Shown one piece after another: positions 9,491 to 16,504 of a stretch of 64,000 nt of DNA. Below the pieces are notes generated by a model that was not told the origin of the DNA, made no database searches, and saw nothing but the letters and a program-made list of their open reading frames with translations. This stretch comes from Streptomyces sp. IMTB 2501 (GTDB lineage Bacteria; Actinomycetota; Actinomycetes; Streptomycetales; Streptomycetaceae): NCBI RefSeq assembly GCF_001953885.1, contig NZ_MQUS01000008.1, positions 161,308 to 225,307 of the forward strand, written 5' to 3'. Every line of letters starts with the position of its first letter. Within the stretch, counting starts at the first letter, position 1. The translations under genes were made by a program, and so were the position numbers.

Positions 9491-9685
9491 ATGCCCGAGA
9501 TCCAGTGGGAAGAGCCGTTCTGCGGGGAGGGGAACTCCTGCTTCAGGATAGGTGTCGACGACGCCGGCAACGCGTACATATCCGTGCTCGGACAGGAGGA
9601 CCGTTTCATCACCGACACCCGGGACGCCCTGCGCATCATGATTCGAGACATCAAGGCCGGCAAGGCGGACCACCTGCTGTGGTGA
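9491..9685 (+). CDS. DUF397 small protein
   Basis: 64 aa, preceded by AGGAGG and 8 nt after the HTH-DUF5753 stop, so it is in the same transcript. It has the DUF397 pattern: an N-terminal W (IQWEEPF), a central cysteine block GEGNSCFRIGV, and a C-terminal helix ending IKAGKADHLL. DUF397 proteins are thought to counteract their WhiJ-like partners. The usual SYSGG motif is degenerate here (FCGEG), so this is a divergent member. Confidence 0.75.
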   Translation: MPEIQWEEPFCGEGNSCFRIGVDDAGNAYISVLGQEDRFITDTRDALRIMIRDIKAGKADHLLW

Positions 9686-9826
9686 GGTCGAGCCAACCGC
9701 AGCGGCCACGCCGGTACGGACGCGAAGTGCCGCGTGTGGGTTCTCTGGCCGACGGTGGCGCGGAGAGCCACCAAGCGGCATTTCACCATCGAAGCGCTCC
9801 TCAGGAGCCTGAGCTTGGGGGTTCGG

Positions 9827-10414
9827 ATGAAGCTGGAGCCAGAGTCCAGCGCTGCCGGTGATGTCCAGTATGAACTCGCCGCCCTGGAGAGGAGCGCTAC
9901 ACACCTGCGCTACTTCCTCCCGGCGATTCCCACGGGGCTGATTCAGACACCCGAGTACATGCGGCACGTCATGACGCAGACGTCGGCCTCAGGGGCAGGG
10001 GATGTCGACCGAGTCATCGCGTTGAAGCTGGAGCGGCAGGCCGTACTCGACGATCCTGAAAAGGAGTTCGAGTTCCTGCTCACCGAGTCGGCGGTCCGGT
10101 GGCAACTGTGCGAGGCCGCCGTCATGGCCCGGCAGATCGAGCATCTCGTGTCGCTCTCGCGTCGTCCGAATGTGGACGTCAAGGTGCTTCCGCTGTCGGC
10201 CCGGGTTCCCGAGGTTCCGTTCAACACCTTCACCGTCTACGACACGACTCTGGCGACGTTGGAGGTCTTCACCGGGCGGGTCGTGCTGCGCGAAGTGAAG
10301 GACGTTGATCACTACAGGCGGCTCTTCGACGTGTTTGCCGAGCACGCGTATGCCGGTGACGCGGCACGGCAGTTGCTCGGCGAATGGGCGGAGAACTCCT
10401 CGGCGTCTGGATAG
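9827..10414 (+). CDS. DUF5753 protein lacking its HTH domain
   Basis: About 195 aa from the ATG at 9827; an in-frame GTG at 9734 would add 31 residues with no domain. The protein aligns by eye with the DUF5753 half of WhiJ-like regulators: YELAALERSATHLRYF, GLIQTPEYM, a central LTESAVRWQLC, and an end like VFAEHAY. No HTH is encoded in any frame between the preceding DUF397 gene and this start. It may be a decayed regulator that has lost its DNA-binding part, or a natural modulator that dimerises with the full-length paralogues. Confidence 0.6.
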   Translation: MKLEPESSAAGDVQYELAALERSATHLRYFLPAIPTGLIQTPEYMRHVMTQTSASGAGDVDRVIALKLERQAVLDDPEKEFEFLLTESAVRWQLCEAAVMARQIEHLVSLSRRPNVDVKVLPLSARVPEVPFNTFTVYDTTLATLEVFTGRVVLREVKDVDHYRRLFDVFAEHAYAGDAARQLLGEWAENSSASG

Positions 10415-10420
10415 CCGGGC

Positions 10421-10437
10421 TGGCAAGTTCTGGCAAG
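10421..10437 (+). promoter_or_regulatory. Candidate operator, TGGCAAG direct repeat
   Basis: TGGCAAGTTCTGGCAAG is two TGGCAAG half-sites separated by TTC, just after the truncated DUF5753 gene and 74 nt before the small gene at 10511. Fourteen bases (GGCAAGTTCTGGCA) recur exactly at 12112-12125 in front of another small gene of the cluster. Likely bound by one of the HTH-DUF5753 proteins; this is inferred. Confidence 0.45.
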
Positions 10438-10510
10438 CTGCTGTCCCGCGGGGCGCCGTGTCGGGCACGCTCTGGCACACGGATCGTCGCCTACGACGGA
10501 GGTGGACCTC

Positions 10511-10738
10511 ATGCCCCTGCGCAAGCTCGGCAAGGACCCGGAGAGCCCGAGCGGCGGCTCCCCGACCGTCTATCTGGACGAAGAGAAGGACACCTATCTG
10601 GTGCAGGGATGGAAAGTGCTGGACGATGAGCGGCTCGGCCAGATGGACATCCCCGGCCATGAGTCCGTGGTGGAGATCCCGCGGCACATGGTCCAGTTCT
10701 TCTTGGAGGTACAGCGTGACCGCGGTTCCGACGTTTGA
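10511..10738 (+). CDS. Small conserved acidic protein next to DUF6879
   Basis: 75 aa. The ATG at 10511 follows GGAGGTGGACCTC. No domain is recognised. The sequence has an internal LDEEKDTYLVQGWKVLDDE and ends with FFLEVQRDRGSDV. Its last 23 nt overlap the start of the DUF6879 gene, so the two are co-translated. Proteins of this size and kind commonly accompany DUF6879/HTH-DUF5753 pairs in Streptomyces. It could be a small partner protein; function unknown. Confidence 0.6.
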   Translation: MPLRKLGKDPESPSGGSPTVYLDEEKDTYLVQGWKVLDDERLGQMDIPGHESVVEIPRHMVQFFLEVQRDRGSDV

Positions 10739-11228
10739 GGAACTGTTCCGCGGCTGCCGCGAATCGGCAGTCCATCTGGAGATGCGGGACTCCTACATGA
10801 AGTCGGACCAGGCGTACATCGATTGGGATGCCGGCGCGGCGATCGACCCCGCCGAGAGATGGGCCGACTGGCTCGCCCTGATCTCCGAGGCAACGAGCCG
10901 AGGAGTGAAGGTCCGCCGCGCCCGGATCGTGTCCGAGCCGGTGAGCAAGTACATCCGCTTCGAGCACGAGGTGACCGACGGCCTGAACATCACCGCAGGC
11001 GAGGAAGTGCGCTGGCTGCCGCGCAGGAAAGCCACCGGTATCGCCCTGCCCGGCAACGACTTCTGGTTGTTCGACTCGTCCCTGCTGCTCGTGAACCACT
11101 TCGATGGCGAGGGCGAGTGGCTGGAACCCTCTCTCAGCACCGACCCCCAGGAGATCAAACTGTGCGCGGGTGCCTTTGAGGCGGTGTGGGGACTGGGCAT
11201 TCCTCACACTGACTACCAACTCGCCTGA
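10716..11228 (+). CDS. DUF6879 family protein
   Basis: 170 aa from the GTG at 10716, which has GGAGG 7 nt upstream. The opening TFEELFRGCRESAVHLEMRD, the central RGVKVRRARIVSEPVSKYIR, and GEEVRWLPRR with NDFWLFD are hallmarks of DUF6879. The family is found next to HTH-DUF5753 regulators and is considered the partner, possibly the toxin-like or effector member, of that pair. Here the HTH gene begins 29 nt downstream. No catalytic motif can be pointed to. Confidence 0.75.
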   Translation: MTAVPTFEELFRGCRESAVHLEMRDSYMKSDQAYIDWDAGAAIDPAERWADWLALISEATSRGVKVRRARIVSEPVSKYIRFEHEVTDGLNITAGEEVRWLPRRKATGIALPGNDFWLFDSSLLLVNHFDGEGEWLEPSLSTDPQEIKLCAGAFEAVWGLGIPHTDYQLA

Positions 11229-11257
11229 TCGGCGCAGGTAGAGTCCGACGCAACGCC

Positions 11258-12106
11258 ATGTCGTCCCCTTCCTCCAGCGTCCACGAAGCCCGTAGGGCTC
11301 TCGGCCAACGTCTGCGCGAGATCCGGCTCGACGCCGGGCTCACCGCGCGGGCGTTGGCTGCGCTTGCCGGCTGGCACGAATCCAAATGCTCTCGGTACGA
11401 GAGCGGGGCTCGCAGTCCTTCCGAAGCCGACCTTCAGGCCTGGGCATTGCACTGTGATGTGCCGCATCTGGCTGCTGATCTCGTCACGACGGCCCGCGGT
11501 ATCGACGGCATGTACGTCGAGTGGCGGCGCATGGAGCGGTCTGGATTGCGTCACGCGCAAGAGTCTGTCGTTCCGCTTTGGGAACGCACTCGCCGTTTTC
11601 GCATTTACTCCTCCTGGCTTATTCCGGGCCCGGTGCAGACGGCCCCCTACATCGAGGCTCTGCTGAAGTCGATCCGGGATCGCCGTCAATTGACCGACGA
11701 CGTGGAAGAAGCGGTGCGCGTCCGCGTCGCCAAACAGCACGTCATTCACGAAGGCGACCACAGTTTCGCGATAGTGCTGGAGGAGGCCGCCCTGCGCTAC
11801 CGCATCGGCAGCCTTGAGGTCATGGCCGGGCAGCTCGGCCACCTGCTCACCGCCGCTTCCCTCCCGTCCGTCTCGCTCGGCATCATCCCGCTGACCGCCG
11901 ACCGGTCGCGCATCTGGCCCGTTGAGGGCTTTTTCCTCTACGACTGCGAGGTGGCCAACGTCGAATTGGTCTCCGCGCACCTCACTGTGACGCAGAGCCA
12001 CGAGATCGACTTGTATGCGCAGACTTTCGCGGCACTGCAGGAGTTGGCCGTATACGGCTCGAAGGCCCGCGAGCTGATCACGTCGGCGATCGACGCGCTC
12101 GGGTGA
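11258..12106 (+). CDS. Second HTH-DUF5753 (WhiJ-like) regulator
   Basis: 282 aa. An Xre-type HTH lies at residues 10-65 (ALGQRLREIRLDAGLTARAL, ESKCSRYESG). The DUF5753 region opens VPLWERTRRFRIY with LIPGPVQTAPYIEALL. It is divergent from the paralogue at 8631 and follows DUF6879, the common DUF6879-HTH gene order. It probably represses its own cluster through the GGCAAGTTCTGGCA motif that follows it and precedes the next genes. Confidence 0.85.
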   Translation: MSSPSSSVHEARRALGQRLREIRLDAGLTARALAALAGWHESKCSRYESGARSPSEADLQAWALHCDVPHLAADLVTTARGIDGMYVEWRRMERSGLRHAQESVVPLWERTRRFRIYSSWLIPGPVQTAPYIEALLKSIRDRRQLTDDVEEAVRVRVAKQHVIHEGDHSFAIVLEEAALRYRIGSLEVMAGQLGHLLTAASLPSVSLGIIPLTADRSRIWPVEGFFLYDCEVANVELVSAHLTVTQSHEIDLYAQTFAALQELAVYGSKARELITSAIDALG

Positions 12107-12110
12107 TCCT

Positions 12111-12127
12111 CGGCAAGTTCTGGCACG
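12111..12127 (+). promoter_or_regulatory. Candidate operator, second GGCAAGTTCTGGCA copy
   Basis: CGGCAAGTTCTGGCACG, 42 nt upstream of the small gene at 12169. It shares 14 identical bases with the repeat at 10421. Placement between the HTH gene and the next gene supports an operator role. Confidence 0.45.
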
Positions 12128-12168
12128 TTCGTTGATGGCACGCCGGGGCGCTTTCTAGCGTGATTCAC

Positions 12169-12384
12169 ATGGCGGAAACGGTGACTCCGGAGGTGGGTGA
12201 GCTCACCTACGACACCAAGCGGGATCGTGTCGGCGAGGTAATGGGAAACCAGGCGGGACGGGTCCTGCTGCGCCTCTTCGGTGGAGGCGTCGAATGGGAA
12301 GCGAACCCGGACGAGCTGCGACCGGCCCACGCCAATGAACGCCTGCGGGCACGGGTGAACGAGATGGACACGAGGCGGTTCTGA
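12169..12384 (+). CDS. Small conserved Streptomyces protein
   Basis: 71 aa from the ATG at 12169; an in-frame GTG lies 9 nt upstream and neither start has a strong ribosome binding site. The protein starts MAETVTPEVGELTYDTKRD, contains VGEVMGNQAGRVLLR and ends LRARVNEMDTRRF. This type of short protein accompanies DUF7848/DUF397 genes in Streptomyces regulatory clusters. It reads like a small beta-barrel (KOW/PRC-like rhythm), but this is a guess. The stop overlaps the next ATG. Confidence 0.65.
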   Translation: MAETVTPEVGELTYDTKRDRVGEVMGNQAGRVLLRLFGGGVEWEANPDELRPAHANERLRARVNEMDTRRF

Positions 12385-12914
12385 TGCCCACGCGTTCTGT
12401 GTGGCGATTCGTAAATTACACGATCAGCCACGTGTGCGAGGGCGGCGTGACATGGGAGATCTTCTGCGTGACCTACAGCTGCGGAGGCTCCCACGTCGCC
12501 GACAGGGAGGAGCAGTGCTCCGAGTGGGCCATACGGCACACGGCCAGGACGGGCCATGACCTGTTTCGGCGGACATGCACCGACCACGCTCGTGTGACCA
12601 ACGCACGGACCCCCACTCCCAAACTCCCGCCCCAGATGGGCGGCGGCGGTCGGTCATGGCCGCGATCAGTTGAGCAGAAAGGTGAAGTGATGCTGGACGG
12701 AACCAAGTTGTACGGGATCGACATCAGCGAAGCATCCTTCGTGAAGGCGTGTGGAGGGCCCTGCTCCGAGGGGTGCGTGACCCTCGCTCGGATCGGCGAA
12801 GACGCCTGGGCGCTGGGTGACAGCAAGCAGCCGGATGTGGCGCCGCTGCGGTTCACGACGGAGGAGTTGGCCGTGGCCGGTATCGATCCGGCGAGGTTCG
12901 GGCTGTCCGTCTGA
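12384..12914 (+). CDS. DUF7848-like plus DUF397-like composite ORF
   Basis: 176 aa as a single frame. Residues 1-72 match the DUF7848 type (RSVWRFVNYTISHVCEGG, ARTGHDLFRRTCTDHARV). Residues 103-176 (LYGIDISEASFVKACGG to IDPARFGLSV) match the DUF397 type. These are normally separate proteins. The ~30-residue linker (TNARTPTPKLPPQMGGGGRS) is Pro/Gly rich and looks like former non-coding sequence read through after loss of a stop. A good internal start lies at 12690. Either one fusion protein or two genes; both products are possible. Confidence 0.55.
   Translation: MPTRSVWRFVNYTISHVCEGGVTWEIFCVTYSCGGSHVADREEQCSEWAIRHTARTGHDLFRRTCTDHARVTNARTPTPKLPPQMGGGGRSWPRSVEQKGEVMLDGTKLYGIDISEASFVKACGGPCSEGCVTLARIGEDAWALGDSKQPDVAPLRFTTEELAVAGIDPARFGLSV
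12676..12692 (+). promoter_or_regulatory. Internal ribosome binding site and ATG for the DUF397 half
   Basis: AGAAAGGTGAAGTGATG places an AAAGGTGA ribosome binding site 5-8 nt before the ATG at 12690. This would produce a separate 74-aa DUF397-like protein ending at 12914. It is the reason to doubt the simple fusion reading. Confidence 0.5.
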
Positions 12915-12922
12915 TACCCCTG

Positions 12923-12958
12923 ACCGGTCCCGGATTCCGTGTGGAGGCCGGGACCGGT
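12923..12958. terminator. Hairpin after the DUF7848/DUF397 ORF
   Basis: An 11-bp perfect stem ACCGGTCCCGG / CCGGGACCGGT with a 14-nt loop begins 9 nt after the stop. The GTG at 12939 that could open the next gene lies in the loop, which favours the later start at 12996. Confidence 0.65.
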
Positions 12959-12995
12959 CCCCCTCTCGACCTTCGACACCCGACAGGAACGACTG

Positions 12996-13460
12996 GTGCA
13001 TCACCACGGCTATCTATGGGTGGGGGCGAAAGAGCGTTTTGATCAGGAAGCCCTCCGGCGGCCTCCGTATCCCGAGCCGCCGCCGGCCGGGGGCAGGCCG
13101 GAGCTGATGCAGCGCTACCGCGAAGTCGTAGCGGAGTTCCCGATCGTGGACCTTCCTCCGCTGGAGACGGCGTACTGGCTCGTCAAACCACGGTCACTGG
13201 TGCGTGGCACATGGGATGAGTCGAAGGACGCCGCCGCCTGGGCCGGGGCGCGCGTGGCCGAGTATGCGCCCCGGTTCACCTCCGAATGGCAGCGGAACTT
13301 CGTCGATCTCGCGGTACTGGTCAACTCCACTGCTGCAACCCTGATTTCAGGCAGCGATGTGTCACTCGGGTTCTACCTCGAACGCCCCTCATACCTGTCG
13401 CTTGCGGTGGTGACGTGTTCTCCGAACCGTGCGAAGCCTGAGCTGATGTGCCCCCTGTGA
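12996..13460 (+). CDS. Unrecognised protein, 154 aa
   Basis: The GTG at 12996 has AGGAA 8 nt upstream and lies beyond the hairpin at 12923-12958; an earlier GTG at 12939 is inside it. The protein begins with a His-rich MHHHGYLWVGAKERFD. It then has a Pro-rich stretch, a Trp-containing middle (AYWLVKPRSLVRGTWDES) and a hydrophobic segment LVNSTAATLISGSDVSLGF. No domain or signal peptide is recognised. The final ~25 residues (CSPNRAKPELMCPL) look poorly conserved and may mark a frameshifted end. It follows the regulatory cluster and may belong to it. Confidence 0.45.
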   Translation: MHHHGYLWVGAKERFDQEALRRPPYPEPPPAGGRPELMQRYREVVAEFPIVDLPPLETAYWLVKPRSLVRGTWDESKDAAAWAGARVAEYAPRFTSEWQRNFVDLAVLVNSTAATLISGSDVSLGFYLERPSYLSLAVVTCSPNRAKPELMCPL

Positions 13461-13854
13461 ACAAGCGCTCTGCTGACCACCGCATTTCCGCTTGCCGACG
13501 TGCGAGTGGACGAGCGCCTGGCCGCCGAGGAGAGCGGCCCGGGCACGCCATCGCTCCAGGCCGGTGATGCACGGCTCGACAGTGGTGCGCTACCAGTGGG
13601 CATCGCAGTCGAAAAGCGGCGGTTCGTCGCCCCGACGGCCGTGCCGTGGGCGGCCGCTCGGCCGACCCGGCGCAAGGGGAATTACCGCCCGAATGCCATG
13701 CTTTCGTCAGTTCGTATGATTTCGGGATGCTGCCGTTACGTGATCACAATACCGGCGCGCCTCCACCCCCATTGGGGTATTTTCTCACTAATCTCCATAA
13801 CCGCAAGCGGTCGACCTGTCACTGACCGTATCCGTACGCACATCTGGAGATGAC
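13461..13854. other. Intergenic stretch, promoter of the small secreted protein
   Basis: No convincing gene: the reading frames here lack a ribosome binding site and normal codon bias. The right 180 bases are less GC-rich than their surroundings. They hold an 8-bp palindrome GTGATCAC (13740-13747). GGAG precedes the ATG at 13855 with close spacing. I read the right half as the promoter and leader of the gene at 13855. Confidence 0.4.
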
Positions 13855-14133
13855 ATGCACAAGCTTCGCAAGACCGCCGTCATGGTCGCGGCCATCGGCA
13901 GCGTCGGGTTCCTCGCTTCCGGCACCGCCTACGCCGGCGGCGGAGGGGGCGGGGGCAGCAGCAGCGCCATGCAGAGCGCCAACTGCCGGTCGCACGACCT
14001 CAACCTCGACGTCATCGGCGAGCTCGGGATCCTCAACGGCGCGCTGGGCAACGCGCTCAACGGCGAGGGCGACCCGGGCGCACAGAGCACCCACATCGGC
14101 TCGACCATGGGCTGCAACGACAGCGTCGGGTAA
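13855..14133 (+). CDS. Small secreted Gly-rich protein
   Basis: 92 aa. A signal peptide covers residues 1-27 (KLRKTAVMVAAIGSVG, then SGTAYA). A run of seven glycines plus serines follows, and then a hydrophobic repeat-like stretch VIGELGILNGALGNALNGEG. It has two cysteines, one in ANCRSHDLN and one in GCNDS, near the ends of the mature part, so a single disulfide is possible. The size and pattern recall chaplins and other small surface-active Streptomyces proteins, but the chaplin signature is absent. Monocistronic with its own promoter region and a downstream hairpin. Function unknown. Confidence 0.75.
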   Translation: MHKLRKTAVMVAAIGSVGFLASGTAYAGGGGGGGSSSAMQSANCRSHDLNLDVIGELGILNGALGNALNGEGDPGAQSTHIGSTMGCNDSVG

Positions 14134-14448
14134 GCGGCCGGTCCCGTATTCCCGTACGGCGGACAGCGGCGGCCGGCCAGGTGTCCGGTGGGCCGGCCGG
14201 CTTGCCCTCCGCTGATGCGGGAGGTGCCGGCCCGGCCTCGTCCTCCTACGGCCCTACGACGCTACGGCCCGCATCCCCGGTGAACGACAGCGCGGCCGAC
14301 GAAGCCCCCCAGTAACGGGGGGCTTCTCGGCTTGGTCGGGGCCAGTGGCCCTCCATCCGAAACTTGACAGACCTCGACTCAGGTTCCAACCCCTCGCCTA
14401 CCTGCGCGTTAGCCTCAGCGCAGACATAACGGACGCTAGGAGGCACTC
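14134..14448. other. Intergenic stretch with a terminator
   Basis: No gene is seen in these 315 bases. The left half is GC-rich with GGCCGGCC-type short palindromes. A clear hairpin lies at 14302-14325. The last 20 bases hold AGGAGG, the ribosome binding site of the gene at 14449. Confidence 0.5.
14302..14325. terminator. Hairpin terminator
   Basis: A 9-bp perfect inverted repeat AAGCCCCCC / GGGGGGCTT with a 6-nt loop, followed by a short T/C stretch. It would end transcription of the small secreted protein gene. Confidence 0.65.
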
Positions 14449-14751
14449 ATGGCCAGGGTTCCCAGTGCGGTTGTTGCCGCTACCGGGCTCGTCGGTGGAT
14501 ACGGCGTTGCCCGCTGGACCAAGAAGCGGCAGCTGGGTGGGGCCGTGCTGGCAGTCGCCGGTACCGCTGCCGCTCAGCAGTGGCGGAAGCAGGCCGGCGG
14601 AAAGGCCGCGGGGGCGCTCAGCGCCGCCTACGTCGCCGCGTTCGCCGGGTCGCACCCGCTGGCCAAAAAGGTCGGCGCCTGGCCTTCCGTCCTCGGTGTC
14701 GCCGGCGCCGTCGCCCTCGCCTCCTGGGCCGTCGCCGACCGCAAGGCCTAG
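14449..14751 (+). CDS. Small conserved membrane protein
   Basis: 100 aa, ATG preceded by AGGAGG. It has hydrophobic segments at about 4-20, 28-42 and 78-95 (VLGVAGAVALASWAVA), separated by positively charged patches (RWTKKRQ, QQWRKQAGGK). It reads as a short helical membrane protein of the kind widespread and unnamed in Streptomyces. No domain recognised. It stands alone between a hairpin and the convergent GlxA-like regulator. Confidence 0.7.
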   Translation: MARVPSAVVAATGLVGGYGVARWTKKRQLGGAVLAVAGTAAAQQWRKQAGGKAAGALSAAYVAAFAGSHPLAKKVGAWPSVLGVAGAVALASWAVADRKA

Positions 14752-14873
14752 ACACCGCCCGCCAGGGCCTGGAGACACCCGCCAAGGTGTAGAGACACAG
14801 AGTCGGCCGCAAGGCCTGGAGGCGGGCGCAGATTCGGCCGCTGGGCAGGGAGGCACAGCAGACTATCTGTCGG

Positions 14874-15824
14874 CTACAGCGCCCCCGCCCTGAACGCCCG
14901 CCGATACGCCTGCGGGCTCGTCCCCACCACCCTCCGGAAGCGTTCCCTGAACGCCGTGGGCGAGCCGAAGCCCGTCTGGGCCGCGATGCGTTCTACGGGA
15001 TACGGCGTCGTCTCCAGCAGATGCTGGGCCCGCCGTACCCTCGCCCGGTGCAGCCACTGCAGGGGAGTCGTACCCGTCTGTTCGCGGAAGCGGCGGTTGA
15101 GGGTGCGGGTGCTCATGCCCGCCCGGGCCGCGATCCCGTCCACCGTCAGATCGCGGTCGCTGTGGTCCTCCAGCCACTGCAGCAGGGGCTCCAACGTGGC
15201 ACCCGAGGGCGCCGGGGGCAGGTCGTGGACGATGAACTGGGCCTGCCCGCCCTCCCGTTCCAGCGGCATCACGGACATCCGGGCCGTGTGCGCCGCGACC
15301 GCCGAGCCGAAGTCCCTGCGGATCATGTGCAGGCACATGTCCAGCGCCGCCGCGGCGCCCGCCGAGGTCAGGAACTGGCCGGTGTCGACGTACAGGACGT
15401 TCGGGTCGACCGTCACCCTCGGGTACAGCGCCGCCAGCCGGCCCGCCGCGTACCAGTGCGTCGTCGCACGCAGGCCGTCCAGCAGGCCCGTCGCCGCGAA
15501 CAGGAACGCGCCCACGCAGATCGACGCGATGCGCGTACCGTTGCGTGCCGCCGCGTGCAGTGCCTCGGCGACGCCCGGCGGCAGTTGCTCCGGCGGCTCC
15601 GCCACGCCCGGCAGGACGATCGTGTCCGCCTCCGCCAGCGCGTCCAGGCCGTACGGCGCCCGCACCGTGAAGGCGCCCGCGCTCACCTCCTCCCGCACCG
15701 AGCACACCCGCACCCGGTACGGCTCCCGGCCGTCCGGCAGCCGGGCCCGGCCGAAGGTGTCGATGGGGGCGGAGAGGTCGAACGGGATGACGCCGTCCAG
15801 CGCCAGTACGGCCACGGTGTGCAT
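14874..15824 (-). CDS. GlxA-like AraC-family regulator with DJ-1/PfpI domain
   Basis: 316 aa. Residues 1-170 are a class I glutamine amidotransferase-like (DJ-1/PfpI) fold with a cysteine at the elbow (IASICVGAFLFA). Residues 215-316 are an AraC-type double HTH (GIAARAGMSTRTLNRRF, RIAAQTGFGSPTAFRERF). The ATG at 15824 gives the normal family length. Such proteins sense small metabolites through the N-terminal domain. The neighbour at 15976 is divergent and could be a target. In Streptomyces relatives affect development, but a specific target cannot be read here. Confidence 0.9.
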   Translation of the reverse strand: MHTVAVLALDGVIPFDLSAPIDTFGRARLPDGREPYRVRVCSVREEVSAGAFTVRAPYGLDALAEADTIVLPGVAEPPEQLPPGVAEALHAAARNGTRIASICVGAFLFAATGLLDGLRATTHWYAAGRLAALYPRVTVDPNVLYVDTGQFLTSAGAAAALDMCLHMIRRDFGSAVAAHTARMSVMPLEREGGQAQFIVHDLPPAPSGATLEPLLQWLEDHSDRDLTVDGIAARAGMSTRTLNRRFREQTGTTPLQWLHRARVRRAQHLLETTPYPVERIAAQTGFGSPTAFRERFRRVVGTSPQAYRRAFRAGAL

Positions 15825-15975
15825 GGCGGGATCCTAGGTCTACGACGGATTACAGCCGAGCGGATCCATCAGTACCGCAGGAGGTGACACCCCGCTCAGC
15901 TGCTGGCGAGAATCCGTTGAAGAGTGGCGTTTTCGCCGCTTCTGCAAAGATCCCAAAGCCTCCTACCGTCACCGC

Positions 15976-16419
15976 GTGACCAAGTTCCTCCTCGCCGTCC
16001 ACGTCCTCGCCGCCATCGTCGCCGTGGGCCCCGTGACCGTCGCCGCCAGCATGTTCCCGCCCGTCGCGCGCCGTCTGCTCGCCGCGCCGGACGACTCCGG
16101 CGCCACCGGGACCCTGCACGTGCTGCACCGGATCTGCCGGGTGTACGCCCTTGTCGGTGTCGTCGTGCCGGTCTTCGGGTTCGCCACCGCCGGCGAGATG
16201 GGCGTGCTCGGCAGTGCCTGGCTGATCGCGTCGATCGCGCTCACCGCCCTCGCCGCAGTCGTACTGGGCGCGCTGGTACTGCCCCTCCAGAGCGCGCTGA
16301 TGGAGGGCCGGGGCGCGAACCCCGCGCGGCTCGCCATGGTCACCGGGGTGTTCAACCTGTTGTGGGCCACCGTGACGGTGCTGATGATCGTGCGGCCATG
16401 GTCCACGACAGGGGCCTGA
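15976..16419 (+). CDS. DUF2269-like membrane protein
   Basis: 147 aa, GTG start. Four transmembrane segments (about 4-24, 52-72, 78-100, 118-138) lie in a small hydrophobic protein starting TKFLLAVHVLAAIVAVGPV. A His sits in the first helix (AVHVLAA) and another in LHVLHRICRVY, the layout of the DUF2269/CopD-like group. It is divergent from the GlxA-like regulator with about 150 bp between them. Function unknown. Confidence 0.7.
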   Translation: MTKFLLAVHVLAAIVAVGPVTVAASMFPPVARRLLAAPDDSGATGTLHVLHRICRVYALVGVVVPVFGFATAGEMGVLGSAWLIASIALTALAAVVLGALVLPLQSALMEGRGANPARLAMVTGVFNLLWATVTVLMIVRPWSTTGA

Positions 16420-16504
16420 CTTTCCGGTCCCGGGCGTGACTGTCCGATAAACGGTTCGTTACTCCGTACGGGCGGCGAACGCACGCCCAGAGCGGAGGGG
16501 CTCG

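Noticed and set aside
13500..13853. 117-codon plus-strand ORF between the unknown gene and the secreted protein
   Set aside because: No ribosome binding site, poor codon bias and it runs into the promoter of the gene at 13855.
14345..14893. 182-codon ORF overlapping the small membrane protein gene
   Set aside because: Out of frame with the well-supported gene at 14449 and rich in Pro/Arg/Ser, typical of a shadow frame.
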